From: Alisma plantago-aquatica
Taxonomy: Eukaryota; Streptophyta; Magnoliopsida; Alismatales; Alismataceae
NCBI GenBank assembly: GCA_963693085.1
Contig: OY856409.1
Span: 243,216,558-243,280,557, forward strand
Direction: 5' to 3'
Length of the DNA: 64,000 nucleotides
The notes beneath the pieces are model-generated. The model was not told where the DNA came from and did no database searches. It worked only from the letters and a program-made list of their open reading frames with translations. A program made the translations under genes and the position numbers. This document shows positions 10,753 to 22,775 of the stretch, piece after piece (position 1 is the stretch's first letter; every line of letters begins with the position of its first letter).

Positions 10753-12327
10753 ATGGTGAGGAACGCAACTTCATCTTCCTCACATTCTACTCCAATGGAG
10801 ATCGAGACATTCGTACCACCACCGCCATGCTCCATTCCCCATTTGAGGCTTGCACATCCCTCAGAGGACGTGAAGAAGATCTTCAACAAGTTAATGAAGC
10901 GGAGAATCATGCCCACTCGTTATGTTGATCAGGCCATGATCCGAGACCTGGGCTTTGAGGACAACCTCAACTATGTCCTCCGTGGCCAAGTTGGGAGGTT
11001 GACACCAAGGGAGGAACGAGTTCTCTATCACGTTGAGGGCCATCCTTTCTTTGGCGAGTGGTCGACATACAATGAAATCGTGGCGGAGTTTGTGGCATCT
11101 CTCGACATTTGCATCGTGCCCAATGACCTCATCGCCACCGACCGTGAGCAGATAAAGGGCCGAGTATCCTTTTAGCTTTTCAACCACAACTACACCATCA
11201 CGCTCGACCAGTTCAACTCAATCTACAACTGGTAGCATTCTCCTAAGCAGCACAGATGACCGGACAGTCGGGTCAACTATGACGCAATGTTTGTAGAGTT
11301 GGTGACCGCTCTGGCGGGTAAGACGATCAGCTACCACAATGCGGCCATGGCTGATTTTGAGCACCCGTTCGTGCGGGTTTTGCATCTCATGTTATGAATC
11401 ACTTTCTTTGCTCGAGGCGAACTGTCACTGAGCAAGTTCTAGGAGACGGACATGTTTTTCCTCTACAAGCTGCTGATGAGGGAAAAGCTTAACTGAGATG
11501 CATTTTTCTTGACACGCGTGATGGCAGTGAAGAGGAGCACCAGACGAGCCCCTATTCATTTTGGGGGACTTATCACACCACTAGCCCTCTACCTTGGGCT
11601 AGACCTTTCCACACTCCCTCCATTGGTCAATAAGAACCATGTCAATCTTGCCCACTTCCACTGCTCAAACCTTCTTACATTCCGTGATGGTGTGGTATAT
11701 TCACATTGCCCCATAGGAAAGGAGTACTTGGAGCTATCACTACCAGACCCCATTTTCAACATCCATCCAGGCCAACATTTTCGGTGGCCAATCATTCCTA
11801 TTGATGAGTCCGAGGAAGAAGTTCAAGCTGCAAATGATGACGACGAGGAGGAAGAGGAGACTCTCACACCTCTTCGGTCACGAGTATCCCCGAGGAAGCA
11901 TCCACGCTTCTATTCAGTAGCTTCATCTTCCTCTCAGCCACCGCCACCACAACCCTCTCAGGAAGGAGAGGATGTTTATTCCATGTGGGGCATGTATACC
12001 ATGTTCGAGGACATCCAGCAGACGCAACAACAGCATATTGCGTCTTTTGCCGGTATTCAAGACACGATGAACCGGCTATTTATGAATCAACAAGCAATTT
12101 ACAAGAATGTGTGCCTCCTCCTCACCAACCAAGCGAACATACACAACTGGTTGCATAGGATGGAGATGTAGCAGCAACCTTTCTACGACCACTACTGGAG
12201 TCGGGACTACTTTGGAGGCTACCCACAGTCGCCCCCGATGCCCCCATCTGATCCTTCATTTCAGGGGCAATATCCTACATGGGATCCCAGTGATCAGCAA
12301 AACCCACAGTACCCGCCACCTGAGTAG
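10753..12327 (+). pseudogene. 3' ORF of element A (Athila ORF1 / env-position protein), broken
   Basis: A single frame of 524 codons starts at ATGGTGAGG and ends at tandem TAG codons. It is interrupted by stops at 11173, near 11233 and 11257, 11395, 11440, 11491 and at 12169. The N-terminus is low-complexity (Ser, Pro). The middle has FGEWSTYNEIVAEFVASLD and ITLDQFNSIYNW, resembling the Athila ORF1 family, a DNA/RNA-associated protein of unknown role at the env position. The C-terminal third has an acidic run (DDDEEEEE), a Pro-rich patch, a Gln-rich helix around FEDIQQTQQQHIASF and a Tyr/Pro/Gln tail. No signal peptide or membrane segment is visible, so a classical envelope function is not supported. 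Confidence 0.7.
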
Positions 12328-12390
12328 TAGCAGGGTATCACTTTTCAACCTTCTGAGTTAGTTCTTGACTATGAGGCCATAGTCGAATTC

Positions 12391-12405
12391 AAGCTTAGGG
12401 GGGGA
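12391..12405 (+). promoter_or_regulatory. Upstream (second) polypurine-like tract of A
   Basis: AAGCTTAGGGGGGGA lies about 65 bp after the 3' ORF. It copies the real tract at 13951-13965 (AAGCTTAGGGGAG) and lies about 1.56 kb before it. A similar duplicated tract exists in element B. Confidence 0.55.
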
Positions 12406-13232
12406 TGGAACAATTTCTATCTTAGTTTTATTTCATTCTTTTTCATTTTAGCATTTTTCTTCTAGTTGCACAATTTCTTTATTTATAGCTTTCTAGGATC
12501 TACTTTCTATCTAGTGTAATCAGTGGATGTCTAAATGTAACTTGCATGTCATCTCAATGTTTTTCATATGGGGGTAATGGGTGCAATTGTCTGAAATTTG
12601 AGCATTAATGAAAATTTTCCAAGAAATTATAAGTCGGACTTGTTTCAAATTGAGCACATAACTTATGAAAATAATTGGGTAGGTCAACTTTAAAACATAT
12701 GATCATAACTATACATCCTTATGGTTCAAGAAATGTGGACGGATTTGGATGTTGAACCTAAACTGACCAAACAGTAACGAGACTTTAATCAAAAGTGAGA
12801 GAGAGAAACCCGTTGATTGATTGGTACACATGTCAGTAAGGAGGGACATATAATCTTTTCCAATGGTTCTTTCAATTAGTCTTGTGATCTATCCACCCCA
12901 CTTCATTCACACTCCACCATAAGAATTGAGAGCACATTATAGTTTTTCATTTCTTGATTGCATGTCAACTAGATAGGATTGCATTATAGCTAGATTTTGT
13001 ATAAAAATGTAAAATGAAAAGAGATTTGTAGATAAGTCATGCATGCACACATTCTAGAGTGCATGCCATTGTAGTTGCATAATTACTTTCATATAGTTGC
13101 ATTTTGCATACTCTTGAGCATATAGGACATTATGTGTCGTACTTATTCTGAAAAATAAGAAATGCGGGGAACTTGTTCTATACTCTCTGTGAATTGTAAT
13201 GCACCAATTGTGGTAGTTATGTGAAAATTAAC

Positions 13233-13269
<37 letters not shown>

Positions 13270-13950
13270 AAATGTTTCTCTAGTCAAAATTGAGAAGAAG
13301 AAGGGCTTGAAAAAAAAAGAGAAAAAAATTTTAAGCAGAAATTAGAGGGAGAAAAGAACTTGTTTCACCTGTATATTAAAAAGAATAAGCACATGATGTA
13401 GTTTTTTTAGACATTCCATATCACATTGAGACGGAATAGTAGAGCATGCATCATTCCACCTAAAATGTAGGCATTAGGTCATTTCCATACGCATATGCAT
13501 CATTTAGGTCATTTTTATTATTTTTGCATGTTAAACTGTATTGTGCTTCCTCTTCTTCCACATCCGTCCATTTCATCCACCCGTTGCTCAAAACGGTAGG
13601 CCACCCATGATTATCTCCTCATTCTTGTATATCAAGAGATCTGCTTCCATGTAGATGGTAGTTAGGATATGAGCAATGTAGATAGGAGATCACAAGATGT
13701 ACCAAGCCTGAACCGGAGGAATTTATTATATCAATTGACTTATTTGATAGTGTTCGTTGGTCTTGGGGTGGGCATCTCTCATGGAAGATTATTGTCACCT
13801 TTAGGGTAGTTACCGTTCCATGGTCAGTGAGGGCCGGTATGTGCCTTGCAGGAGGGAATCATTCTGAGATGTCTTTTATGCTAATATGTTCTTTAGTTGA
13901 CCCTCGCAATTATATTTTGTAGTTTTGTTGCTCGAGGATGAGCAAATTTC
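12406..13950. other. Non-coding 3' region of A
   Basis: About 1.5 kb of AT-rich DNA without a gene. It holds an (AT)n microsatellite at 13237-13266 and, at its end, the CTCGAGGATGAGCAAAT block that precedes the purine tract. Confidence 0.7.
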
Positions 13951-13965
13951 AAGCTTAGGGGAGTT
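13951..13965 (+). promoter_or_regulatory. Polypurine tract of element A
   Basis: AAGCTTAGGGGAGTT directly abuts the TG start of the 3' LTR at 13966. It primes plus-strand cDNA synthesis in this family. Confidence 0.8.
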
Positions 13966-15478
13966 TGATGCAAGGGTTTTGAGTCACTTTTATGGGCTAG
14001 TTTTATAATCGTTTTGTGTGTGTATTGGTCATATTTGTGGTTAATATCATATGATTCATTTCCTTTAGCCTACAATCTCATTATGCATCAAATTTGTCTT
14101 ATTTCATCTTATTTTGTATAAAAGATCATATTTCTCATATTTGATTGGTGTTCTTCTCTTTATTTCAGGGAATTTGCATATCTGAGGCCGTCGATACCAT
14201 CGACAGCCGTCGATGCCATCGACATGGCACAACAACAAGCCGGAGAAAGAGCAGAACCAGTCAATACCATCGACAGGACGGTCGATGGTATCGAGATAGC
14301 GTCAGTGTGCCAAAGGTCAACAAGTCGATACCATCGACGTGTCTGGTCGATGGTATCGAACTGCCATCAGAGAGAACTCTACAAATCAAGGAGCGCTGAT
14401 ACCCTATGGGGGTCGATACCATCAACCCACCATCGATGGTATCGACACCGTCAGATCAGGAAGCAACCCAAATCGATCTAAATCAAACGGCCGTGATATT
14501 TTGTCAGTCGTAAGTGATCCATATACCTAGGAAAGATGTCCCAAGTCGTACTATCACATCATTAGCTGCCACACAAGTCTCGGAAGAGGAGAGGATGAAG
14601 AACGGAGACCAGAGCTACACCCCGGACGTTTCTAGAGCTGCAGACAGAGTTTTCTACCGCCGGAAGGCTGCAAAACGCCCATCATGCGCCGAGAATCATC
14701 CAGTTTTCCTTCATTTAGGGGTTATACCATCTCCATCTAGATTTCCCCTATGTTTTCTTCTCCTTTCATTGTGTTTCTCATTGAGATGAACATGCAGGGC
14801 TAATCCCCTTTGTCTTTAGGATCGGGAGTAGCCCGGATAATTGTTGTATGACACTTTTTACATAGTTAACCATAATTTGTCTCTCAAATACGTGGTATGA
14901 TATTGTTTTCTCAATTATATCATTGTGCTTGATCACCATAATGGTAATTTAATACCTTTGATTGCTTTTGACAAAGAATTAATGGTTGAAAACATGCAAT
15001 AATCACATTAACTTACAAATCTTTGGAAAAGGCGATGTACAGTTAATGGTGGAAACCTAGAGATATATTTTTCATGCACCTAATTAAGGGTATAGGTTAC
15101 TAATGATGTGGAACCGATCTAAATTAAGGTAGTGAATTGTATCATGGAAGCGAACAATTCTATTCACAGACCACTACCCGGGATAGGAGACAAGTTGTGA
15201 TAATTATGTAGGAATTAGTACAATGAGAATCTATGGTGAAACTGCAATCCTAAAGATTCCATTTTAATTGATTAAATCAACCATTTAATCATTTGCTTTG
15301 CTTTCTTTTGTTTTTATTTTCTTTTTCAAAACAACTCTCAAACTTTTATAATCGGTCTAACTGATTGCAAGTAGTTATTAGTAGTCTACTACATTCCCTG
15401 AGTTCGACTCAGGCCTCACAAAGGCCTATATTACATTGATGCATGCACTTGCATTTTATGCACGGTTTAATCCTGTCA
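13966..15478 (+). repeat. 3' LTR of element A
   Basis: Starts TGATGCAAGG and ends AATCCTGTCA; it matches the 5' LTR at 2676-4157. It retains more palindrome units (around 14187-14221 and 14412-14446) than the 5' copy. Confidence 0.93.
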
Positions 15479-15917
15479 ACACCCTTAGGTGGCACTGGAT
15501 GATACACCATGGGGTGGTGTTGACCGTCACACCCTCTAGAAGTGGTAAATCGATACATCTCTTAGTAAATGTTATCTCTTGAGCCTGTCATATTTTTAGT
15601 TGACATGTTGTGATGAAGACAAGTCGACACCTTATAGAAAGTGCTAATCGATATGCTACATGCTAGCCCCAACCAATACCTTGTGATGGTGGTTAAGTTA
15701 CATCATGTTGATGATAGGGTTACAGGTTATGATGTGATACCCTATGGGTGGTTATGCGAATAATAAGGAAGTGTTGTTTCCTATAATCTTTATCGCATAA
15801 CATACCCTATAATGATGATGGAAGTAATGATCTAAGGGTGGTTGTTGATCTAACCTTGTAAACCCTAATTGATTAAATAGAAACCCTAACCCTAATGATG
15901 TAATGTGAATGTCATGG
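15479..15917 (+). other. Middle segment of LTR G, between elements A and F
   Basis: About 435 bp that continues LTR G after the A target duplication (ACACC at 15479-15483) and ends with the F target duplication CATGG at 15913-15917. No gene is seen; it has repeated GACACC/GATACAC words like the segment before A. Confidence 0.6.
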
Positions 15918-16282
15918 TGTTGGCTAAATTGGTCATTAATATACCATTTGTTTTGAATATGGAAAACATTTCATTCTTTTAGATCTAATGTGCTACTTGA
16001 GTATTTTAGGGTTCAAAGGAATAAGGAAATCTTACTTAGTGGGAAGATGAAGATCAATGCAAATTGAAGATCAAATATGCTTAATTGTATAAATGTTCAT
16101 GATTGCACTCAAATGTAAACACTTACACAAAAATATAATGTACAAGTACTTAGCATCATGTAAATCAAGTGTTAGATCTTCCCTACCCACCTGTAACCCT
16201 TAGATAGTTTTCCCCAACCGTAGAGTCACCCATACACATTAAAACACAAACTTAGTAGGTGATTCAAAAGTTTTGAATAGGG

Positions 16283-16600
16283 ACAGTCTCAGTCGAAGAA
16301 ATTTTTGACCGAGAAACTCTCGGTCGAAGTTCTGGTTGACTGAGAACCACCTCAGTCAAAACTATGAGCACTATTCAACAACTTACATAATTGTACTCTA
16401 AATTAGCATTCGATCGAAAATAACCTCGACTGAGTAAGAAACGGTCTAAAGCTTGCGACCGTTAGACTGAGTGGTTGGTAGTTGAAAGTTGGAAATAGAT
16501 GTTGTAACACTTTTTCTCCACACCAATCTTCAATCAAAGAAAAGTGTGACCGAGACACATCTCGGTTGACAAGTTCCTCGATCGAGATAGTTTCTGGATT
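16283..16600. repeat. Inverted-repeat array CTCGGTCGA/TCGACCGAG in LTR F
   Basis: Multiple short CTCGGTC/GACCGAG words face each other. The clearest is at 16307-16325, with arms GACCGAGA and TCTCGGTC around AAC; the next, near 16335, has TTGACTGAG and CTCAGTCAA around AACCAC. The array lies about 125-440 bp upstream of the TATA box and recurs in the 3' LTR (about 60850-61160) and in the internal tail (about 59610-59740). Confidence 0.8.
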
Positions 16601-16722
16601 ATTCTTTTCAGTCGAAACAATTAGCCATTGCAAGTCAATTAATGGATACCTAATGGCTATTTAAGCACTAAGACAACTCTAAAATCCCTCTAGAACATCC
16701 CTAAGTACTTACAAACCATTCC

Positions 16723-16730
16723 TATAAATA
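16723..16730 (+). promoter_or_regulatory. TATA box of LTR F
   Basis: TATAAATA after CATTCC, with a pyrimidine/purine start region downstream. The 3' LTR copy reads AATAAATA near 61288, a mutated box. Confidence 0.6.
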
Positions 16731-17019
16731 GGAGATGTCTTACGATACCTAAAACACATAAATACACTTGAGAATACATTCTAGTGAGCAACTAAGCAAG
16801 AGCTACACTTGTCATCTTATTTTACTTGCTTCAATTTTTTGTCCTATAGCTACAAGATCCTAGCCACCAAATATAGCCTCGTCCATCTTAAGTGAATAGG
16901 ATATATATACGCTTGATATAGGATCAAAGTGTTGTACTCAATTGGATAAGTATTTTCTTTCTTCCAATCTTTTTCTTCTATATTGTATATTGTTCTCCTT
17001 GAGTACTCCTAGGTTTGGA

Positions 17020-17250
17020 GGTTATTGAAAGGAGGTTGCTTGGAGCTACTTCTTTGTGGAGAAGGCTGCTTCGAGGTGTGCTTGAGATTACTTCAAGGAA
17101 GGTTGCTTCAAGGGATGTTGGAGCTACTTCTAAAGGAAGCCTATCTCAAGGTGGTGGAGCTACTTCAAGGAGGTGAATGCTGCTCCAAGGACTTGAAGTT
17201 ACTTCAAGAAGGCTGCTTCACGGAGGTTGAAGTTACTTCAAGGGTGTATA
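17020..17250. repeat. Degenerate GGAGCTACTTCAAGG tandem repeat in LTR F
   Basis: Units around GGAGCTACTTC, AAGGAGGTTG and GAGGCTGCTTC repeat irregularly at about 35-50 bp. In the 3' LTR (about 61590-61910) one block of about 80 bp is present twice, which explains much of the longer 3' LTR. Confidence 0.7.
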
Positions 17251-17477
17251 AGGTGATTGTATTTTGTGTAACATTCTTGTGAGGTAATAAAATAAATCAC
17301 TTTCAAAATCCCTATTGGAAACAATTGGGTAGTGGATTGACTACCTTTCATTTCAAAGGTAGGAACCACTCTACATCCAAGTGCCTTCCTTGTTTCCTCC
17401 TCCTTATTTGGTTTGATTGTTTAATTAATTTTAAAGTTCCAAAAAGCTATATTCATTTCCCCTCTAAATCTTTCAAT

Positions 17478-17490
17478 TGGTATCAGAGCA
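17478..17490 (+). promoter_or_regulatory. Primer-binding site of element F (tRNA-iMet)
   Basis: TGGTATCAGAGCA two bases after the 5' LTR; the usual initiator-Met site of plant copia elements. Confidence 0.9.
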
Positions 17491-17522
17491 GGTCTTCAAG
17501 GAGCCATAACGGGTCTTGAAGA

Positions 17523-19285
17523 ATGGGGGATGGTGTACTTCACAACCTCAACCTTAAAGGAACCTACGTAAGACAGACACCACCCTTTCATGGAAGAAAC
17601 TACACTTATTGTAAGAGAAGGATACAATTTTTCTTCCAAGGGATAAGCTTGGACCTTTGGAGAATGGTATCTACACACTATGTATTTTAAATGATGGAAT
17701 ATGCAACATCAGATCCAAAAATGGTAAAAGAAGTTTAATTAAATGCAAAGGCAATAAGAATTTTATATTGTTCTATTTTAGTAAGTGAGTTTAATAGAAT
17801 ATATTCATGCGATACAACTTATGATATATGACATAAACTATCTATAACACATGAAGGTACTACCCAAATTAAAAATACTAAGATTAATATGCTTAAATCA
17901 AAAATTTGAACAATTTCAGATGCAATCTAATGAATCTATTTGTGAGATGTATGCAAGATTTTCTTCCATTGTTAACGGCTTAAGTGCATTAGGAAAATAT
18001 ATAAGTGAAGAAGATTAAGTGTCTAAAATCCTTAGATCTTTGCCTCCAGAATACAAGCCAAAGGTGACAACCATTGAAGAAGCTAATGATCTCACCACAT
18101 TGAGGATGGAACAGCTCATTGGTAATTTAGAAACTCATGAAGTCACTCTTGAAGAAGAAGAAATATTGGCAGCCGAACACAAGAAGGAGAAAAGGAAGGA
18201 CATTGCTTTTAAGGCAGCAACCAAAGAAAGTAATGAAACAAGTGAAGAAAATAGTGAAGAGGAGGCACTCATTGTAAATGGTAAGCAATTTAGAAGGTTT
18301 AAAACTAACAAAAAAAATTCAATTTCTTCTTCTTATTCCCTTAGATGTTTTGAATGTGGTAAGAAGGGACATTAAAAAATGAGTGTCCCAAAGTCAATAA
18401 GGGAAGGAAATCTTCTCTCAAGAAGAAAGAGAAAGCCTATAAAGAAGCTTGGGATGACTCATGTGATGATAGCAAAAGTGAAGAAAAAGTGGAATGTCTC
18501 ATGACAAAAGAAGACACGATAAGATGTTTCATTGCAACAACAAATGATGAAGAAAATGAGGTAGTTCTTCTTGATTTATCTAAAGAATAGTTTGTCACTA
18601 GTATTGAAGAATTACATGATAAATATTTTGATTGTAAAAAGAAATAAAAAAGGCTTACAAAAACCAATGAATATTTGTATGCTGAATTGAATGATCTTAC
18701 TTTGGAAAAGGAAAATCTTATGTCTAAAAAGCTACCTTGAAATCATCTATTAATGATTGAAATATTAAGTTGCTTTCTCTAGAAACTAACAATAACTTTC
18801 TTTTCTAAGAAAAGGTTGAATATCTTGCTAAGATAAATGATCTTCAAACTCAACATATTCTATGTACTCATTTGGATTATGATGCTATTGTAAAAGAAAG
18901 AGATAGTTTGCTAACTAATATAGATCAAGCAAAGTTAGACATTAAAAAGAGAATGGATGAAATTGCTAAGTTACAAAAGGATATTAGTAGCATGAAAAAT
19001 AAAGATATTCTTGATAGAATTCTAAAGGACTCTTCTGGTCAAATTGGGAGGAGATGACTAGGTTATGTGCCTAAAGATAAATCCTATCAAAAATCTAGAA
19101 CTAAAAGGATACAAGTACCCAAAACTAAAGTCATATATGTGCCTAAAGACACTATAGCTAAAAAGAGAAATGAAATTGATTCTATTTTCTATCATTACTA
19201 TTTAGGTCATGGACATTATTCATTCTCTTTCCCACACAAGAAAAAGGTTGTTGACTTGGTTTGGGTTCCAAAATCCCCAACTTAA
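17523..19285 (+). pseudogene. gag of element F (UBN2-type copia gag with zinc knuckle and coiled-coil tail), broken
   Basis: The ATG at 17523 opens PPFHGRNYTYCKRRIQFFF, the usual PxFDGxNYxxWK start of plant copia gag. After stops and a frameshift, the frame from 18019 gives KILRSLPPEYKPKVTTIEEANDLTTLRMEQLIGNLETHE, a diagnostic UBN2 segment, then a CCHC knuckle beginning CFECGKKGH (about 18349-18375), with a stop directly after the His. Lys/Glu-rich sequence follows, then long helical coiled-coil-like stretches (for example 18872-19057), the arrangement of large-gag copia elements such as the SIRE group. It would build the particle and bind RNA. The gene is dead and is cut by element E at 19309. 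Confidence 0.78.
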
Positions 19286-19309
19286 AAATGTTGGTCATAA
19301 TAGTTGAGA

Positions 19310-22300
19310 TGTAAAGAGTGCAACCCGATAGAGGGCCCACTCAATGGTAAAAAAAACATGAGCCATGAAATAATTAAACAGCGGAAAACATTACTATTTA
19401 CAAAGTTACAAAATATGGCCATGTACATAACAATTCTCACCCTAAGAGCGGTACAAAGAATGGATACATTACATTTATATACACTTGATCCCATATGCAG
19501 ATGGTAACAAGGCTATCTCAATTTTTCCTTATGTCCACCAATTAGCTCACAATCATCCTCAATCTCTGTCCTATAGAACACCTACACATGGGTGGAGGGA
19601 ACACCCAGAATAATAGGAAAACAAGGTATGAATCAGAAAAAGCTGAGTATGTACGTTAAAAGACTAACTAGGGCATTTAAAAAGTAAAGTAAGATGTTCA
19701 CATAAAAAAGGGGGCCATTGAAGCTAGGTAAGTTTCAATGAGAGTTAGCAAGAGAAGGAATTTCCAAAAGAATGAGGCATATAAATAAACAAGTGAAATA
19801 ACACATCTTGCCATTAACCATTCGCAATATCACAACAATCATAATAATTTCGCATGTAGATATATTTGACTAAAGTAACTATAGTAGGGCCATGACACCA
19901 CTGAGTCATTGGCCTAAGTAAAATGGGTGGAAAAGCACCCCCTTGGCAGAAAAGAACACCTATGTATATATAAGGGTAGAAAAGCATACCCCAGGTAGAA
20001 AAGCATACCCTAATGGTTACGCATAAGCGTCTATGATAGTTAAATTAGTTGAATTACCTAACATGCATAAATAGAGTGGAAAGATACATTATTCATTAGA
20101 TATATGTGTCACAATACAAGCACAACAGCATGTGGGGTCACTGACCCAATTCGACATGTCAATAGTAATCTCAGAAATTTAGGATATGCCAACAAGTTGA
20201 ACAAAAGAGTAATTATTTCAAGAATTTTCTCATTATGGGAAAATTTAGTCATATGAATGCCTAGTTATAAAAAGGAAGGAGTACATACCTTTGGTCTTGT
20301 TTAAGTCAATAAAATGATCACCTAGTTCTAGACCCGGATTAATACCACCACCTAGTCATAATATGGTATTTAGATTAATATTAAATTTTATAGAAGAATT
20401 CAAACTCACTAAGTATTCTTCATGAAACACAGTATTAGGCCATGTAACTATACTAATATTCGATAGCCCCCATGATATTGCAGGTCCTAATTTATATAAT
20501 TATGTCGTTCAAATGCATGGGTACAAGTTTACTTAAGTCATACTGTTGAGACTTTTTCAAACTAATTTGACTCTCGGTTTTCTTGTATGTTAATACTAGA
20601 TTATACTTACGAAGTAAATAATTTCTAGCAACGTTTAAGTGTGGTTCAAAATGAGAAACCAAGGTGTGAGTCAGATGGTTACTGGTGATTTTAGAATGCC
20701 ATTCAAAATTATCCTTTACTGAATCTAAACCGTACTCACGTTTGGGTTACCAATACTCTGTTGGCCTGAACTGAATGACAAGCCAAACCGGGGTCTGTGT
20801 ACGATATGCTTCCATCTTCAAAATTACTGCAAAGCGTTTGATCGTCAAACCAAGAATCATCAGTTGTGGGAGCAAGGCTCGAAGGCATACATGTAATGAC
20901 CTTTCTAAATCAGGTTGTCTACGACTAACAGCACAGAACCAAAACAAGGTCGTGAACTCTTCCGACGTCAAAACCTTGATAGGAATTTGGGTTGGAAGCA
21001 AAACAAATGGGCACCGATCCAATTGGAATAACCCTTCATACTAGGCCATACCACAATCCTGTGAGCGATCGGGCACCACTGTCAGGTCGGAGGACCACTT
21101 CCCAAGTCCGCCGACGGCTGGCTGTGAATTGGTACAGTGGGGAGCGAAAATATAGGGATAACATCGTGCATGGAAGGGAGACCAAAATGAGCAACAAATC
21201 AATTAAAAGTACCTCCAAGAAGCCAATGAATTAAAAGTACCTCCGAGAATCAGTGTTGAGTGAAAAACTTAAATTCGAGGACTAGAGCCTGTCAGTCCTT
21301 CCACCTACAAGCAATATAATGGTTGTGGCGGCAACCTTCGTCGAGCCAGTAGGCGGGGCAATCCCAATGTTAACTGAAGATGAAGAATGAAAGCATAGGG
21401 GCCAGAGATGGTGTCCTTACCTCCAATTGATCTGAGGGAAAGCAAAGAGGCATTGCTTCTTGATCCTTGACGGGGACGACGGTGGTTCTAGTGTGAGAAG
21501 GCAGTGGCATTCGAAAGAAATTGGGTAGAGAAAACTCTAAAGGATGATTTGTTTCTCCTTTGTGGACGATCTTTTGGCAATGGGATCTAAAAAGGCAAGG
21601 CAGTGAGGCATTTTGGGCAAGAACAACGGAAACTGGTTGGGCGTTCGATGCTTAAGACACCTCAGGCCTCGAGTGAGGGTTCCATTTGATCGACCTGCTC
21701 TCCCGAAACGATTTCCATTGGACACGTGAACAATTAAGGCACAAAACACGTGCGATCAACGGAGAGTCTCTCGTCGGCATTTTCGCAGTGTAACGCCTGC
21801 GTGCAGCTGTTGTTGGGGACGACACTAAAGCTCTCTCGCTTTCTGGTCCATCAGATCAAGTGATCCCGTTAGTCTTCTCACCAATGTGTTACCATAGTGG
21901 TAGGTATGCGGTATTTTCTTATGTCAAGACCAACGTGACACATTGAAATCAAAATATTAATGCTAACATTATATGTTTCTCTCCAAGACAATTAAAATGT
22001 GCATTTAACCTCCTTTTAACTCTCAAGCTTTTAGACTGGCTATTAAGCCAATCAAAGAGTATGATCCTTACCTCAAAAGCCCATTATTAACTGGCTAGGC
22101 ACTATTGCTAACAAATGAATGTTAAATCACCTATTAAAAGGATAATTCATTTTTTTATCATTAAGATTGGTTCTAGGTATTTTCTCTTCACTAATACTCC
22201 TTCCTGTGTAATAGAGGATATAACATCAGATTTTATAATACACTCAAGGTTATTTATGACTACACCACTCATAGTGGATTTAAATCTCAAATTTCTTCAT

Positions 22301-22468
22301 GGTCACACTCATGCATATCTCATATGAAAGAGGGGTGACATAAAGTCCCATACTACCCTATATTATTTTAGGGTTGAAAACACCACTCAATCATTTTTAG
22401 AAGGAATGGAATTTAAGTTTTTAGGAAAAAGGAAATAGAGGGTGATACCTAGATTCAAGGTCGTTACA
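19310..22468 (-). repeat. 3' LTR of element E
   Basis: 3159 bp, TG...CA ends on the minus strand; matches 25067-25893 plus 56999-59423 (3252 bp). It contains the uninterrupted target of element B near 20130-20142 (CATGTGGGGTCACTG), an empty-site control. On its sense strand a 91-codon frame (20747-21022) is kept open in both LTRs; no known domain is seen in it. Confidence 0.92.
19925..20011. repeat. GGGTR-GAAAAGCA-YACCC stem-loop repeats in LTR E
   Basis: Four related units (GGGTGGAAAAGCACCC, a decayed copy, GGGTAGAAAAGCATACCC, then AGGTAGAAAAGCATACCC) bracket a TATATATAAG box at about 19961-19972. The other LTR has the same set at 25682-25770. Arms GGGTA/TACCC or GGGTG/CACCC can pair. Confidence 0.75.
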
Positions 22469-22490
22469 GCACACCACCCCTTAAAAAGAT
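22469..22490 (-). promoter_or_regulatory. Polypurine tract of element E
   Basis: On the minus strand, AAGGGGTGGTGTGC directly precedes the LTR start TGTAACGACC; it is the plus-strand primer site of Ty3 elements. Confidence 0.75.
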
Positions 22491-22509
22491 TTCATCCTCG
22501 AAATCTCAA

Positions 22510-22775
22510 GCAAAAGTGAGGGGTGAGTCCACAACATTTCCTATATGAGCTCTCAAGTGGTCTCTTTAAGACCATGATACTTCCGGAGGAATTTCCCCAC
22601 CTTGATCTCATTGTTTTCCAAATGTTTCCCTCTAGAGTCCAAGATCTTCACAGATAACTCCTCATACGGAGATTGTCTCACGGCTTGATAGGTTAGACAG
22701 ATAAGACATGTGAGGAATCTTTCACATACTTCTCCATGACTGACACATGGAAGACACTATGAATCTTGTCATAGA
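22510..22775 (-). pseudogene. Integrase C-terminal remnant (Ty3/gypsy) of element E
   Basis: Minus-strand translation gives VFHVSVMEKYVKDSSHVLS followed, with frameshifts and stops, by YEELSVKILDSRGKHLEN and LKETTWEL-like sequence. This is the end of plant chromovirus pol, where xVFHVSxL(R/K)KY is followed by a chromodomain-like tail (compare element C, VFHISMLKKC and VEEATWEL). It is too damaged to function, and it ends next to the purine tract, as expected. Confidence 0.65.

Larger units (their letters stand above)
2676..15478 (+). mobile_element. Element A: Athila-type Ty3/gypsy retrotransposon, 12.8 kb, decayed
   Basis: Two LTRs of 1482 and 1513 bp with TG...CA ends flank an interior that has a tRNA-Asp-like primer site, gag, protease, RT-RNase H and integrase in Ty3 order, a non-coding spacer, an extra 3' ORF and a purine tract. 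Flanking 5-mers ACACT (2671-2675) and ACACC (15479-15483) are a target duplication with one mismatch. The sequence outside both ends belongs to LTR G. Athila-clade placement rests on the protease context INLMPLS, the integrase FDxWGIDFMGP motif, the RT FGLCNAPATFQRC motif and the extra 3' ORF. Many stop codons and at least two frameshifts make it non-functional. Confidence 0.9.
15918..17475 (+). repeat. 5' LTR of element F
   Basis: TG...CA ends; matches 60482-62124 with substitutions and indels. Contains an inverted-repeat array (16283-16600), a TATA box (16723) and a GAGCTACTTC-rich tandem region (17020-17250). Confidence 0.92.

Noticed and set aside
10753..12327. Retroviral envelope protein in element A
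   Set aside because: The position is env-like, but no signal peptide, furin-like site or membrane segment is visible; it resembles the Athila ORF1 family instead.
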